In this document: piece after piece, positions 7,423-15,173 of the stretch | Layout: each line of letters opens with the position of its first letter | How positions within the stretch are numbered: position 1 is the stretch's first letter | DNA from: Oxalobacteraceae bacterium UBA6704 | Lineage (GTDB): Bacteria; Pseudomonadota; Gammaproteobacteria; Burkholderiales; Burkholderiaceae_D | DNA: 27,891 bases | NCBI GenBank assembly: GCA_002454505.1 | Contig: DKJA01000155.1 | Coordinates: 1-27,891 of the forward strand | Direction of reading: 5' to 3' | The notes under the pieces: model-generated | Told to the model about the DNA's origin: nothing | Seen by the model: only the letters and a program-made list of their open reading frames with translations | The model's database searches: none | Translations under genes and position numbers: made by a program

Positions 7423-8501
7423 CAGTCGAACCTCCGCAGCGCCAGGCCGCAGGCGACCAGGTAGGCCGGCGCATCGGCGCGCAGCTGCTGCTCGCGCACG
7501 CCGGGCCCCATCTGCATGCCGCGGAACGGCGAGATGACACTGCTGGCGATGCGGGTGCGGCCGGCGATGATGTCCAGCAGGCCGGGCAGCATCGCGCAGC
7601 CGCCGGCCAGGAAGATCTGGTCGATCTTCGTGTACGGCGTGGACGTGAAGAAGAACTGGATCGCCCGCGTCACTTCCAGCGCAGCGCTTTCCAGGAAAGG
7701 CTGCAGGATATCGGTGGCGTAGTTCGGCGGCAGGTCGCCGGATTTTTTGCGGGCCTCCGCTTCCTCGAACGACAGGCCGTAGGCGCGCACGATGTCCTGC
7801 GTCAGCGAATTGCCGCCGAACGGCTGCTCGCGTTCGTACACGGTCACGCCATCGAGCAGCACGGCGATCTGGGTGACGGCCGCGCCCACCTGGAACAGCG
7901 CGATCACCTGGCCGGCGCCGGCGCCCGGCATCTGCGCCGTGATGCGCTCCAGCGCGGCGCGCGCGGCATACGATTCGATGTCCATCACGGAAGCCTTCAG
8001 GCCGGACGCCTCGGCCACGGCCACGCGGTCCTCGACCTTTTCGCGGCGCGCCGCGGCCAGCATCACTTCGATGTCTTCCTCCGACGTGGCGACGGGGCCG
8101 ATGACGTCGAAGTCCAGGCTCACTTCGTCCAGCGCGAACGGGATGTACTGGCTTGCTTCCGACTCCACCTGCACCTCGAGCTGCTCTTCCGGCAGGCCGG
8201 CGGGCAGCACGATCTTCTTGGTGATGACGGCGGCCGGCGGCATGCCCAGCGCCACGTGGCGGGCCCGCGTGCCGCTTTTCTTCAGCAGGCGGCGCACGCA
8301 GTCGACCACCTGCTCGAAGTTCTCGATGTTCCCGTCGGTGACGGCGCCGCGCGGCAGCGCCTCGCTGGCGCACCGTTCGACGCGCAGGCCGTCCTTGCCG
8401 GCATCGGCCAGTTCGACGAGCCGCACGCCGGAACTGCTGATGTCGAGCCCGACCAGCGGCGGCGCGGCGCCGCCGAACAGGGACTTCAAATCAGGCAGCA
8501 T
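7422..8501 (-). CDS. pilM: Type IV pilus assembly ATPase-like protein PilM
   Basis: PilM is a cytoplasmic actin/FtsA-like protein that binds nucleotide and the PilN N-terminus, forming the inner ring of the alignment complex. The 359-residue protein has the phosphate-1 motif PLVGLDISSSGVRLVEL (about 16-32), IALFQVGAAVTQIAVL in the second subdomain and the adenosine-type motif IFLAGGCAMLPGL near 300. The length fits the family. GGGAG lies 7 nt before the ATG. First gene of the pilMNOPQ cluster; its promoter must lie in 8502-8806, shared with divergent mrcA. A TAAAAT hexamer on the minus strand at 8528-8533 is a candidate -10 with a poor -35. Confidence 0.97.
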   Translation of the reverse strand: MLPDLKSLFGGAAPPLVGLDISSSGVRLVELADAGKDGLRVERCASEALPRGAVTDGNIENFEQVVDCVRRLLKKSGTRARHVALGMPPAAVITKKIVLPAGLPEEQLEVQVESEASQYIPFALDEVSLDFDVIGPVATSEEDIEVMLAAARREKVEDRVAVAEASGLKASVMDIESYAARAALERITAQMPGAGAGQVIALFQVGAAVTQIAVLLDGVTVYEREQPFGGNSLTQDIVRAYGLSFEEAEARKKSGDLPPNYATDILQPFLESAALEVTRAIQFFFTSTPYTKIDQIFLAGGCAMLPGLLDIIAGRTRIASSVISPFRGMQMGPGVREQQLRADAPAYLVACGLALRRFD

Positions 8502-8806
8502 CGCGGGCTCCCGGCGGGATTATTTGCATTTTAAGAAAAAAACGTTTGAAAACCGATGGTTAGCATCGGCAAAAGGCGCTACCTCCGGGATGCTAGCAAT
8601 TCCGCAGAGCAAGTGTAAAGGTATTTCTGCGGGGCGCGGCCGCACTGATGTGCGTCAGACGCCACACAGCGATGTGACAACATTCCACATCGTATAGCCG
8701 CCGGAATAACAGAGTTGTTCCGTTGGCCACGGCCGGCCGCGCAAAGCGCCCCCGCCCGGGGGCCTCGCTTATAATGCCTGCACAAAATCACGAGAGTTTT
8801 TAGCGC
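8502..8806. promoter_or_regulatory. Divergent pilM / mrcA control region with three short dyads
   Basis: This gap of about 305 bp has no convincing gene. It holds three separate inverted repeats: CCGATG/CATCGG (8553-8569), CCGCAGA/TCTGCGG (8602-8632) and CGATGTG/CACATCG with a 9-nt loop (8670-8692). It also holds the mrcA -10 and a possible minus-strand pilM -10 (TAAAAT, 8528-8533). The dyads are candidate regulator sites or leader hairpins; none matches a box I can name. Confidence 0.5.
8770..8775 (+). promoter_or_regulatory. Candidate -10 box for mrcA
   Basis: A perfect TATAAT lies 31 nt before the mrcA ATG. With the usual offset, transcription would begin near 8782 and leave a leader of about 25 nt. 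No good -35 is found at 16-18 bp upstream, where the sequence is C-rich, so an activator or a weak promoter is possible. Confidence 0.55.
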
Positions 8807-11149
8807 ATGAAATCATCGAACGACGCCCAGAACAAGAAAGCACCGTCCAAGTCAAAATCCCCGAAAAACTACCTGTTGCTCGCGCTGGGTTCCCTCGTGG
8901 GCCTGGTGCTCGTCGCGGTCCTGCTCGTGGTGTTCGGCCTGGCGCTGGCCTACCCGAGCCTGCCGTCGCTGGACACGCTGACCGATTACCGGCCGAAGAT
9001 GCCGCTGCGGATCTACTCGGCCGACAATGTGCTGATCGGCGAGTTCGGCGAAGAGCGCCGCAACCTCGTGCGCATCAAGGATATCCCGGACGTGATGAAG
9101 AAATCCGTGCTGGCGATCGAGGACGACCGCTTCTACGAGCACGGCGGCGTCGATTACTGGGGCATCCTGCGTGCAGCCGTGCACAACGCCACCGGTGGCG
9201 CACGCCAGGGCGCGTCGACGATCACGCAGCAGGTGGCGCGCAACTTCTTCCTGTCCAGCGAGCAGACGCTCAAGCGCAAGGCCTATGAAGCGCTGCTGGC
9301 GTGGAAGATCGAACAGAACCTCACCAAGGACCAGATCCTCGAGGTGTACATGAACCAGATCTACCTGGGCCAGCGCGCCTACGGCTTCGCATCGGCCGCG
9401 CACATCTACTTCGGCAAGGACATCAAGGACATCACGATCGCCGAAGCGGCGATGCTGGCCGGCCTGCCGAAGGCGCCGTCGGCGTACAACCCGGTGGTCA
9501 ACCCGAAGCGGGCCAAGACGCGCCAGCAGTACATCCTGCAGCGCATGGCGCAGCTGGGCTACATCACGCCGGCCCAGTACGAGGAAGCGAAGAACGAGCA
9601 GCTGAAGGTGAAGACGGACAGCAGCGAATTCGGCGTGCATGCCGAATATGTGGCGGAAATGGCACGCCAGCTGGTCTACGAACAGTTCAAGGAAGACACC
9701 TACACGCGCGGCCTGAACGTGTTCACGACGATCACCAAGGCCGACCAGGACGCCGCCTACCTTGCGCTGCGCAAGGGCGTGATGGATTACGAACGCCGCC
9801 ACGCCTACCGGGGCCCGGAAGCCTACGTGGACCTGCCGAAGGACCGCGCCGAAGCGGACGAGGTGGTGGAAACGGAACTGGCCGAGCATCCGGACAGCGA
9901 CGACATCGTCGCCGCGATGGTGCTGTCCGCGTCGCCCACCAAGGTGACGGTGATGACGGCATCCGGCGAGGAAATCGCCATCACCGGCAAGGGCCTGGAC
10001 ATGGGCAAGGCGTGGCTGTCCGAGAAAGCGGCGCCGAACCGCCGCATCCGCCGCGGCGCCGTGATCCGCGTGTCGCAGGAAGAGAAGGACTGGCAGATCA
10101 CGCAGATGCCGGAAATCGAATCCGCGTTCGTGGCCGCCAGCACCGAGGACGGCGCGATCCGCGCGATGGTCGGCGGCTTCGACTACAACCGCAACAAGTT
10201 CAATCACGTGACGCAGGCGTGGCGCCAGCCCGGCTCGTCGTTCAAGCCGTTCATCTATTCGGCATCGCTGGAGCGGGGCCTGTCGCCATCGACGATCATC
10301 AACGATGCGCCGATCTCGTTCGACGCGGGCCAGACGGGCGGCCAGGCGTGGGAGCCGAAGAACTACGACGGCCGCTACGAAGGCCCGATGACGATGCGCC
10401 GCGGCCTGACCAAGTCGAAGAACATGATCTCGATCCGCATCCTGCACCGGATCGGCGCCAAGTATGGCCAGGAATTCGCCACCCGCTTCGGTTTCGAAGC
10501 GGACAAGAATCCGCCCTACCTGACGCTCGCGCTGGGCGCCGGCGCGGTGACGCCGCTGCAGATGGCCGGCGCCTACTCCGTGTTCGCCAATGGCGGCTTC
10601 AAGGTGACGCCTTACCTGATCTCGAAGGTGACCGATGCCAACGGCCGCGTGCTGTCGCAGGCCGCGCCGGACCGCGCCGGCGTCGAGAGCAACCGCGTGA
10701 TCGACGAGCGCAACGCCTTCCTGATGGATTCGATGCTGAAGGACGTGGCCCGCTACGGCACCGCCGCGAAAGCCCAGCAGGCGCTGAAGCGCCCCGACCT
10801 GGCCGGCAAGACCGGTACCACGAACGATTCGATCGACGCGTGGTTCGCCGGCTACCAGGCGAAGCTGGTGGGCATCGCATGGATCGGCTACGACCAGCCG
10901 AAGAACCTGGGCAACCGCGAAACGGGCGGCGGCCTGGCGCTGCCGATCTGGGTGGGCTTCATGCAGAAGGCGCTGAAAAATATCCCGATCGAGGAACGGG
11001 CCGTGCCGGAAGGCGTGATTTCCGCCAACGGCGATTACTTCTACGCGGAGAACCCGCCGGGCGTGGGCGTGGAAAGCCTAGAAGGCGCCACCCGCGGCAC
11101 GCCGGAAGAAGAGAAGGCCCGCGACGCCGTCAAGAACGAGCTGTTCTGA
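8807..11149 (+). CDS. mrcA: Penicillin-binding protein 1A (class A, bifunctional)
   Basis: This class A PBP polymerises glycan strands and cross-links peptides in the periplasm. The 780-residue protein has a basic cytoplasmic N-terminus, one transmembrane anchor (about 22-49), a GT51 glycosyltransferase domain (about 75-250) with catalytic E105 in EDDRFYEHGGVD and the motifs GASTITQQVARNFFL and EVYMNQIYLGQRAYG, a PBP1A-type linker (about 320-430), and a transpeptidase domain. Its active-site motifs are S477-S-F-K480, S537-K-N539 and K668-T-G-T-T. Length and linker fit proteobacterial PBP1a (MrcA/PonA). It is divergent from pilM, an arrangement common in proteobacteria. The last 8 nt of the gene, including the stop, are repeated downstream by a tandem duplication. 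Confidence 0.97.
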   Translation: MKSSNDAQNKKAPSKSKSPKNYLLLALGSLVGLVLVAVLLVVFGLALAYPSLPSLDTLTDYRPKMPLRIYSADNVLIGEFGEERRNLVRIKDIPDVMKKSVLAIEDDRFYEHGGVDYWGILRAAVHNATGGARQGASTITQQVARNFFLSSEQTLKRKAYEALLAWKIEQNLTKDQILEVYMNQIYLGQRAYGFASAAHIYFGKDIKDITIAEAAMLAGLPKAPSAYNPVVNPKRAKTRQQYILQRMAQLGYITPAQYEEAKNEQLKVKTDSSEFGVHAEYVAEMARQLVYEQFKEDTYTRGLNVFTTITKADQDAAYLALRKGVMDYERRHAYRGPEAYVDLPKDRAEADEVVETELAEHPDSDDIVAAMVLSASPTKVTVMTASGEEIAITGKGLDMGKAWLSEKAAPNRRIRRGAVIRVSQEEKDWQITQMPEIESAFVAASTEDGAIRAMVGGFDYNRNKFNHVTQAWRQPGSSFKPFIYSASLERGLSPSTIINDAPISFDAGQTGGQAWEPKNYDGRYEGPMTMRRGLTKSKNMISIRILHRIGAKYGQEFATRFGFEADKNPPYLTLALGAGAVTPLQMAGAYSVFANGGFKVTPYLISKVTDANGRVLSQAAPDRAGVESNRVIDERNAFLMDSMLKDVARYGTAAKAQQALKRPDLAGKTGTTNDSIDAWFAGYQAKLVGIAWIGYDQPKNLGNRETGGGLALPIWVGFMQKALKNIPIEERAVPEGVISANGDYFYAENPPGVGVESLEGATRGTPEEEKARDAVKNELF

Positions 11150-11323
11150 TTGCCGGGGACTGTCCCTGCACAGGGACTGTCCCCTCGGTTGCCTTTGCTT
11201 TGAAAACCGGTGACAGGCACCATTTTCCGGGTTGTTCTGATTGCCGGGGACTGTCCCTGCACAGGGACTGTCCCCTCGGTTGCTTTTGCTTTGAAAACCG
11301 GTGACAGGCACCATTTTCCGGGA
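11142..11323. repeat. 91-bp tandem duplication covering the mrcA stop codon
   Basis: Positions 11142-11232 and 11233-11323 are two head-to-tail copies with period 91 and apparently one difference (GCCTTTGC versus GCTTTTGC). Each begins TGTTCTGATTGCC, so the last bases of mrcA and its TGA are copied. Each contains the imperfect palindrome formed by GGGGACTGTCCCTG and CAGGGACTGTCCCC, and the arm GTGACAGGCACCATTTTCCGG. Confidence 0.9.
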
Positions 11324-11393
11324 AAGGTTTTGACTATGGAACTGTCGCTGACCGGAAAATGGAGCCAGTCACCTGAACATGGAGCCAGTCACC
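11301..11393. repeat. GTGACAGGCACC-type hairpin with duplicated right end
   Basis: The arm at 11301-11321 pairs with 11353-11372 (CCGGAAAATGGAGCCAGTCAC) with two mismatches. A second ATGGAGCCAGTCACCTG follows directly at about 11378-11393. It lies between the convergent mrcA and cyaY genes, ending 8 nt from the cyaY stop, and could end transcription from both sides. No gene is seen in 11150-11401. Confidence 0.7.
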
Positions 11394-11401
11394 TGCGAAG
11401 T

Positions 11402-11746
11402 TCAGCCGTGATCTTCGCTGACAATCACCGGCGAGCCGCCCGACTGCTCGGTGGCGATCTGCGACAGCGCCTGGAACAGCTCGCTGCCGTCGCGCGTGTT
11501 GACCCACTGGCCGTCCACGCGGCGGTAGTGGAAGCCGCCGGAGCGCGCGGCCACCCATAACTCCTGCATCGCGGCCTGGCTGTTGACGATCACTTTCGAG
11601 CCGTTGTGCAGGAATTCGATCTCCAGCACATTGCCGTTGCGGCTGCATTCGACGTCCAGCCGGTCTTCGTCGTTGAGGCGGTCCAGCGCGGACTCGATCG
11701 CGGCCAGCGTGCTGTCGGCGAGGTCCAGGAATTCTGTTTCGGTCAT
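11402..11746 (-). CDS. cyaY: Frataxin-like iron-sulfur assembly protein CyaY
   Basis: CyaY is the bacterial frataxin, a small cytoplasmic iron-binding protein that tunes Fe-S cluster assembly by IscS. The 114-residue protein shows the frataxin fold order: an acidic first helix (TETEFLDLADSTLAAIESALDRLNDEDRLDVE), then strands with GNVLEIEFLHNGSKVIVNSQAAMQELWVAARSGGFHY, and W/DG-rich WVNTRDGSELF. Length is typical. The start at 11746 has GGAG 6 nt upstream; the frame continues much further only as antisense to lysA. It is divergent from the lptM-like gene, as cyaY and yifL (lptM) are in E. coli. Confidence 0.95.
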   Translation of the reverse strand: MTETEFLDLADSTLAAIESALDRLNDEDRLDVECSRNGNVLEIEFLHNGSKVIVNSQAAMQELWVAARSGGFHYRRVDGQWVNTRDGSELFQALSQIATEQSGGSPVIVSEDHG

Positions 11747-11754
11747 GCTACACT
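11746..11754 (+). promoter_or_regulatory. Candidate extended -10 promoter for the lipoprotein-lysA unit
   Basis: TGC followed by TACACT resembles an extended -10 element. It lies 32 nt before the GTG start of the lipoprotein gene and overlaps the cyaY start region. No clear -35 is seen, which extended -10 promoters can tolerate. Confidence 0.35.
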
Positions 11755-11786
11755 CCAAGGGTTCTGTAGATACCGAGATTCTAATC

Positions 11787-11963
11787 GTGAAGTCCATCAT
11801 TGCGTTGTCCTTCGTTGCCGTGTCGCTGGCCGCCTGCGGCCAGACCGGCGCCCTGTACATGCCCAAGCAGCAGCCGGTGAAGTCGAAAGCCGAGCTGGGC
11901 AAGCCCGGCACGGCGCCGCCCTCCGCTCCGGTGCCGTCGACTCCTCCCGCCTCCCAACAGTAA
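11787..11963 (+). CDS. lptM: Small LptM-like (YifL family) lipoprotein
   Basis: This 58-residue lipoprotein starts at GTG (11787). It has a short signal peptide and a lipobox ending in Cys (SLAAC, Cys17), followed by GQTGALYMP, which matches the conserved C-G-x-x-G-x-L-Y-x-P core of LptM/YifL proteins. In E. coli LptM binds the LptDE translocon and helps its assembly in the outer membrane; applying that here is inference. The rest is proline-, serine- and lysine-rich and probably disordered. Position between cyaY and a diaminopimelate-pathway gene (here lysA, in E. coli dapF) supports the call. It lies 2 nt before lysA, so the two are surely co-translated. A GTG start and small size make it easy to miss. 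Confidence 0.85.
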   Translation: MKSIIALSFVAVSLAACGQTGALYMPKQQPVKSKAELGKPGTAPPSAPVPSTPPASQQ

Positions 11964-11965
11964 CC

Positions 11966-13243
11966 ATGTCCCAATTCGAATACCAGAACGGCGTGCTGCA
12001 CGCCGAAGGCGTCGCGCTGTCCGCCATTGCCGAACAGTTCGGCACGCCGACCTACGTCTACTCCAAAGCCCAGCTGCTGGAAAACTTCGACGCCTACGCG
12101 AACGCCTGCGCCGGCCGCGATGCGCTGGTGTGCTATGCGATGAAGGCCAATTCGAACCTGGCCGTGCTGGACCTGCTGGCGCGCCGCGGTGCCGGCTTCG
12201 ACATCGTCTCCGGCGGCGAACTGCTGCGCGTGCTGGCGGCCGGCGGCGATCCGCAGAAGGTGATCTTCTCCGGCGTCGGCAAGAGCGTGGACGAGATGCG
12301 CCTGGCGCTCCAGCACGACATTCTGTGCTTCAACGTGGAGTCGATTCCGGAACTGCACCGGCTGAACGACGTGGCCGGCGCGCTGGGCCGCAAGGCGCGC
12401 ATCTCGCTGCGCGTGAACCCGAATGTGGATGCCAAGACCCACCCGTACATCGCCACCGGTTTGAAAGCCAATAAATTCGGCGTGGCGTTCAGCGATGCGC
12501 TGGAGACCTACCGCGCCGCGGCCAGGCTGCCGCACCTGGAACCGGTGGGCATCGACTGCCACATCGGCTCGCAGCTGCTGGACGACGCGCCGCTGCTGGA
12601 AGCCCTCGACAAGCTGATCGACCTGATCGACACGCTGGGCGCCGAAGGCATCCACCTGCACCACCTGGACATCGGCGGCGGCATCGGCATCAACTACGGC
12701 GAAGCGGGCGAAGCGCCGCCGGTGCCGGTGGGCGACTACCTGGGCCGGCTGTTCAAGCGCATCGACGCGTGGCGCGCCGAAAAACATGGCGGCGTCGGCA
12801 TCAAGGTGATCTTCGAGCCGGGCCGCTCGATCGTCGGCGACACGGGCGTGCTGCTGACGAAGGTCGAGTTCATCAAGCACGGCGAAGAGAAGCACTTCTG
12901 CATCGTCGACGCGGCGATGAACGACATGGCGCGTCCCGCCCTGTACCAGGCGTGGATGGAAATGCAGCCGGTGGTGCTGGGCAAGCCGGGCGGCACCGTG
13001 TATGACGTGGTCGGCCCGATCTGCGAATCCGGCGACTGGCTGGCCCGCGACCGCGACCTGGCCGTCGAGGCGGGCGACCTGCTGGTGATGAAAACGGCCG
13101 GCGCCTACGGCATGACGATGGCCTCCAACTACAACACCCGCGGCCGCGCCGCCGAAGTGATCGTGGACGGCGACCGCATCCACCTGGTCCGCCGCCGCGA
13201 GACCGTGCAGGAGCTGTTCGCGCTGGAATCGGTGATCAAGTAA
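11966..13243 (+). CDS. lysA: Diaminopimelate decarboxylase
   Basis: LysA decarboxylates meso-diaminopimelate to L-lysine, the last step of lysine synthesis, using pyridoxal phosphate. The 425-residue protein is a fold-type III (alanine-racemase-like) enzyme. The PLP lysine is K60 in YAMKANSN. Other signatures are GFDIVSGGEL, the HIGSQL loop, the phosphate-binding GGGIGINY, the substrate-binding EPGRSIVGDTG and the C-terminal catalytic CESGDWLARDRDL. The ATG is 2 nt after the lipoprotein stop with no strong ribosome site of its own, so coupling is likely. A hairpin with a T-run begins 3 nt after the stop. Confidence 0.97.
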   Translation: MSQFEYQNGVLHAEGVALSAIAEQFGTPTYVYSKAQLLENFDAYANACAGRDALVCYAMKANSNLAVLDLLARRGAGFDIVSGGELLRVLAAGGDPQKVIFSGVGKSVDEMRLALQHDILCFNVESIPELHRLNDVAGALGRKARISLRVNPNVDAKTHPYIATGLKANKFGVAFSDALETYRAAARLPHLEPVGIDCHIGSQLLDDAPLLEALDKLIDLIDTLGAEGIHLHHLDIGGGIGINYGEAGEAPPVPVGDYLGRLFKRIDAWRAEKHGGVGIKVIFEPGRSIVGDTGVLLTKVEFIKHGEEKHFCIVDAAMNDMARPALYQAWMEMQPVVLGKPGGTVYDVVGPICESGDWLARDRDLAVEAGDLLVMKTAGAYGMTMASNYNTRGRAAEVIVDGDRIHLVRRRETVQELFALESVIK

Positions 13244-13246
13244 AAA

Positions 13247-13319
13247 GCAAAATTAGGGACAGACCCTGTTTTTAAGGAAAGTTTCCTCAGAAATAGGGTC
13301 TGTCCCTGATTTTTTTTGC
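13247..13319 (+). terminator. GGGACAGACCC hairpin with T-run; terminator of lysA and repeat copy
   Basis: AGGGACAGACCCT at 13258 pairs with AGGGTCTGTCCCT near 13294, with flanking GCAAAA / TTTTGC complementarity and a central GGAAAGTTTCC palindrome. Eight T follow on the plus strand. It lies 3 nt past the lysA stop. It belongs to the same repeat family as 13441-13512. Confidence 0.75.
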
Positions 13320-13440
13320 ATTCAAAATTTTGCGATCTCTAAGCTGGCCATGCTCAGTTTCTGATTTAAATGCAGGATTTTTCCGATGACTGATCGCATT
13401 TCTGATCATTCGGATCTGACGCTCCACCACCGCTGATATC
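13320..13440. other. AT-richer spacer between two repeat hairpins
   Basis: These 121 bp separate the two GGGACAGACCC hairpins between convergent lysA and msrQ. They are visibly less GC-rich than the surrounding genes. I see no reading frame of note, no tRNA and no clear promoter. It may be spacer of a composite repeat element. Confidence 0.4.
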
Positions 13441-13512
13441 GCGAAAAATAGGGACAGACCCTGTTTTCTGGGAAAATTTCCTGGAAAACAGGGTCTGTCC
13501 CTATTTTTTGCG
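13441..13512 (-). terminator. Near-perfect long hairpin; terminator of msrQ and repeat copy
   Basis: The arms GCGAAAAATAGGGACAGACC... and their complement form a stem of about 35 bp with very few mismatches, around a short AAATTT-like centre. Read on the minus strand it starts 5 nt after the msrQ stop and ends in a T-run, as an intrinsic terminator would. The core GGGACAGACCCTGTTTT is shared with 13247-13319. Confidence 0.75.
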
Positions 13513-13517
13513 CGTGC

Positions 13518-14135
13518 TTAAGCGCGGGCCGGTGCCTTGGCTTTCTGCCGCGCCCACCACACGCGCATCAGCAGCAGGATGGCGACGAGGGCGGTGAACA
13601 GCGCCGGTTGGGCGAGGTCGTTCTTGGCGGCTTTCATCCACCAGAAGTGCAGCACGCCCAGCGGGGCGATCACGTAGATCAACCGGTGCAGCCACTGCCA
13701 GTTCTTGCCGCCCAGCCGCTTGATCATGCCATTCGTGCTGGTCGCGGCCAGCGGGATCAGCAGCACGAAGGCGATGAAGCCGACGAGGATGAACGGCCGC
13801 TTCGCCACGTCCTTCAGCATTTCCGCCACGTCGAAGAAATGGTCGAACCACAGGAAGGTGGTGAAGTGCAGCAGCCCGTAGAAGAACGCGTACAGTCCCA
13901 GCATGCGGCGCAGCTTCAGCAGCCAGTTCCATTTGGACAGCCGCCGCAGCGGCGTCACCGCCAGCGTGATGCACAGGAAGTACAGCGTCCAGTCGCCCGT
14001 CGCGCGGGTGATGTACTGCAGCGGCTCGACCAGCGCGCCGGCCAGCGTCAGGTACACCATCTGCGCCAGCGGCACCAGCGCCAGCACGAACACGGCCGCC
14101 TTCAGCAGCGCGATCTGCCGGGAAGTGGGCGTCAT
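13518..14135 (-). CDS. msrQ: MsrQ haem-binding membrane subunit of the MsrPQ repair system
   Basis: MsrQ is an integral b-type haem protein that passes electrons from the quinone pool (or a flavin reductase) to periplasmic MsrP. The 205-residue protein has about six transmembrane segments of the ferric-reductase-like type. Candidate haem-ligand histidines lie in YGLLHFTTFLWFDH, in NWQWLHRLIYVIAPLGVLHFWW. The signature TGDWTLYFLCITLAVTPLRRL is typical of the family (formerly YedZ). The ATG shares one base with the msrP stop (TGATG), so the pair is coupled. A long hairpin follows the stop. Confidence 0.95.
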   Translation of the reverse strand: MTPTSRQIALLKAAVFVLALVPLAQMVYLTLAGALVEPLQYITRATGDWTLYFLCITLAVTPLRRLSKWNWLLKLRRMLGLYAFFYGLLHFTTFLWFDHFFDVAEMLKDVAKRPFILVGFIAFVLLIPLAATSTNGMIKRLGGKNWQWLHRLIYVIAPLGVLHFWWMKAAKNDLAQPALFTALVAILLLMRVWWARQKAKAPARA

Positions 14136-15109
14136 CAGAAGTTCTTCTTCAGGTCCAGGCCGCTATACAGCGAGCCGACGTCGTAGCCGTTGAACATCAG
14201 CGTCTTGCGCTTGCGGGTGAAGAACGAATCCTCGCCGATGCGCCGCTCGGACGCCTGCGACCAGCGCGGGTGGTCCACGTTCGGATTCACGTTCGAGTAA
14301 AAGCCGTATTCGTCCGGCGCGGACTTGTTCCACGCCGTGCGCGGCTGCTCGCGCGTAAAGCGGATCTTGACGATCGACTTGGCCGACTTGAAGCCGTACT
14401 TCCACGGCACCACGAGGCGCACGGGCGCGCCGTTCTGGTTCGGCAGCACTTCGCCGTACATGCCCAGCGTCAGCAGCGTCAGCGGGTGATTCGCTTCGTC
14501 CAGCCGCAGGCCTTCCACGTACGGCCAGTCCAGCACGCGCGTGGCGACGCCCGGCATCTGCTTGCGGTCCGCCAGCGTGACGAATTCAACGTATTTCGCA
14601 TTGCCGGTCGGCTCGACCTTCCTGATCAATTCCGACAGCGAATAACCCACCCACGGAATCACCATCGACCACCCTTCCACACAGCGCAGGCGGTAGACGC
14701 GCTCCTCCAGCGGCGCCAGCTTGAGCAGCGAATCGATGTCCAGCGTCATCGGCTTCTTCACTTCGCCTTCGATCTGCACTGTCCACGGCCGCGTGCGCAG
14801 CGTGCCGGCGTTTTGCGCGGGATCGCTTTTGTCGGTGCCGAATTCGTAGAAGTTGTTGTAGTGCGTGGCATCCTTCTGCGCGGTCTGCTTGTCCATCGCC
14901 GAGTAGGCCGGATTCAGCTTCGCGGCCAGTTTAGGCGTGGTGCCCTGGGCGAAAGCTTCGCGGGACAGCATTTCCAGCAGCGCGCCGCTGGCGATGGAGC
15001 CGGCGGCGATGTTGCGAATGAAGGTGCGGCGCGATTCGTAGACTTCACGCGACGTGATTTCCGAGGAGAACGGCAGGTCGATGCCGTTGGGAGAACGCTT
15101 GATCAGCAT
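14135..15109 (-). CDS. msrP: MsrP periplasmic protein-methionine-sulfoxide reductase, molybdopterin subunit
   Basis: MsrP reduces methionine sulfoxide in envelope proteins after oxidative or chlorine stress. The 324-residue protein carries a twin-arginine signal (S26-R-R-T-F-I31, hydrophobic stretch to about 46, cleavage probably after AFA54), so it is exported folded with its molybdenum cofactor. The sulfite-oxidase fold is marked by the Mo-ligand cysteine C143 in LRCVEGWSMVIPWVGYSL and by GAPVRLVVPWKYGFKSAKSI. GGAG lies 6 nt before the ATG. It forms an operon with msrQ. Two inverted repeats lie in the 94-bp gap upstream and may control it. No sign of damage. Confidence 0.97.
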   Translation of the reverse strand: MLIKRSPNGIDLPFSSEITSREVYESRRTFIRNIAAGSIASGALLEMLSREAFAQGTTPKLAAKLNPAYSAMDKQTAQKDATHYNNFYEFGTDKSDPAQNAGTLRTRPWTVQIEGEVKKPMTLDIDSLLKLAPLEERVYRLRCVEGWSMVIPWVGYSLSELIRKVEPTGNAKYVEFVTLADRKQMPGVATRVLDWPYVEGLRLDEANHPLTLLTLGMYGEVLPNQNGAPVRLVVPWKYGFKSAKSIVKIRFTREQPRTAWNKSAPDEYGFYSNVNPNVDHPRWSQASERRIGEDSFFTRKRKTLMFNGYDVGSLYSGLDLKKNF

Positions 15110-15124
15110 GACAGCTCCGGATGG

Positions 15125-15145
15125 GTAAGGTTGAAGCCACCTTAC
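15125..15145. promoter_or_regulatory. Perfect 7-bp dyad in the msrP leader
   Basis: GTAAGGT, 7 nt, ACCTTAC: a perfect inverted repeat ending 15 nt before the msrP start codon, just upstream of its ribosome site. It could be a repressor site or a leader hairpin that affects translation. Confidence 0.4.
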
Positions 15146-15173
15146 ACCAAACCGGATAACCGCGAGATTACTG

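Noticed and set aside
8579..8791. Short minus-strand frame in the pilM-mrcA gap
   Set aside because: There is no ribosome site, the composition is biased, and it covers the mrcA promoter and dyads.
11747..13183. Extension of the cyaY frame upstream across lysA
   Set aside because: The extra residues are antisense to lysA. A ribosome site and normal CyaY length support the start at 11746.
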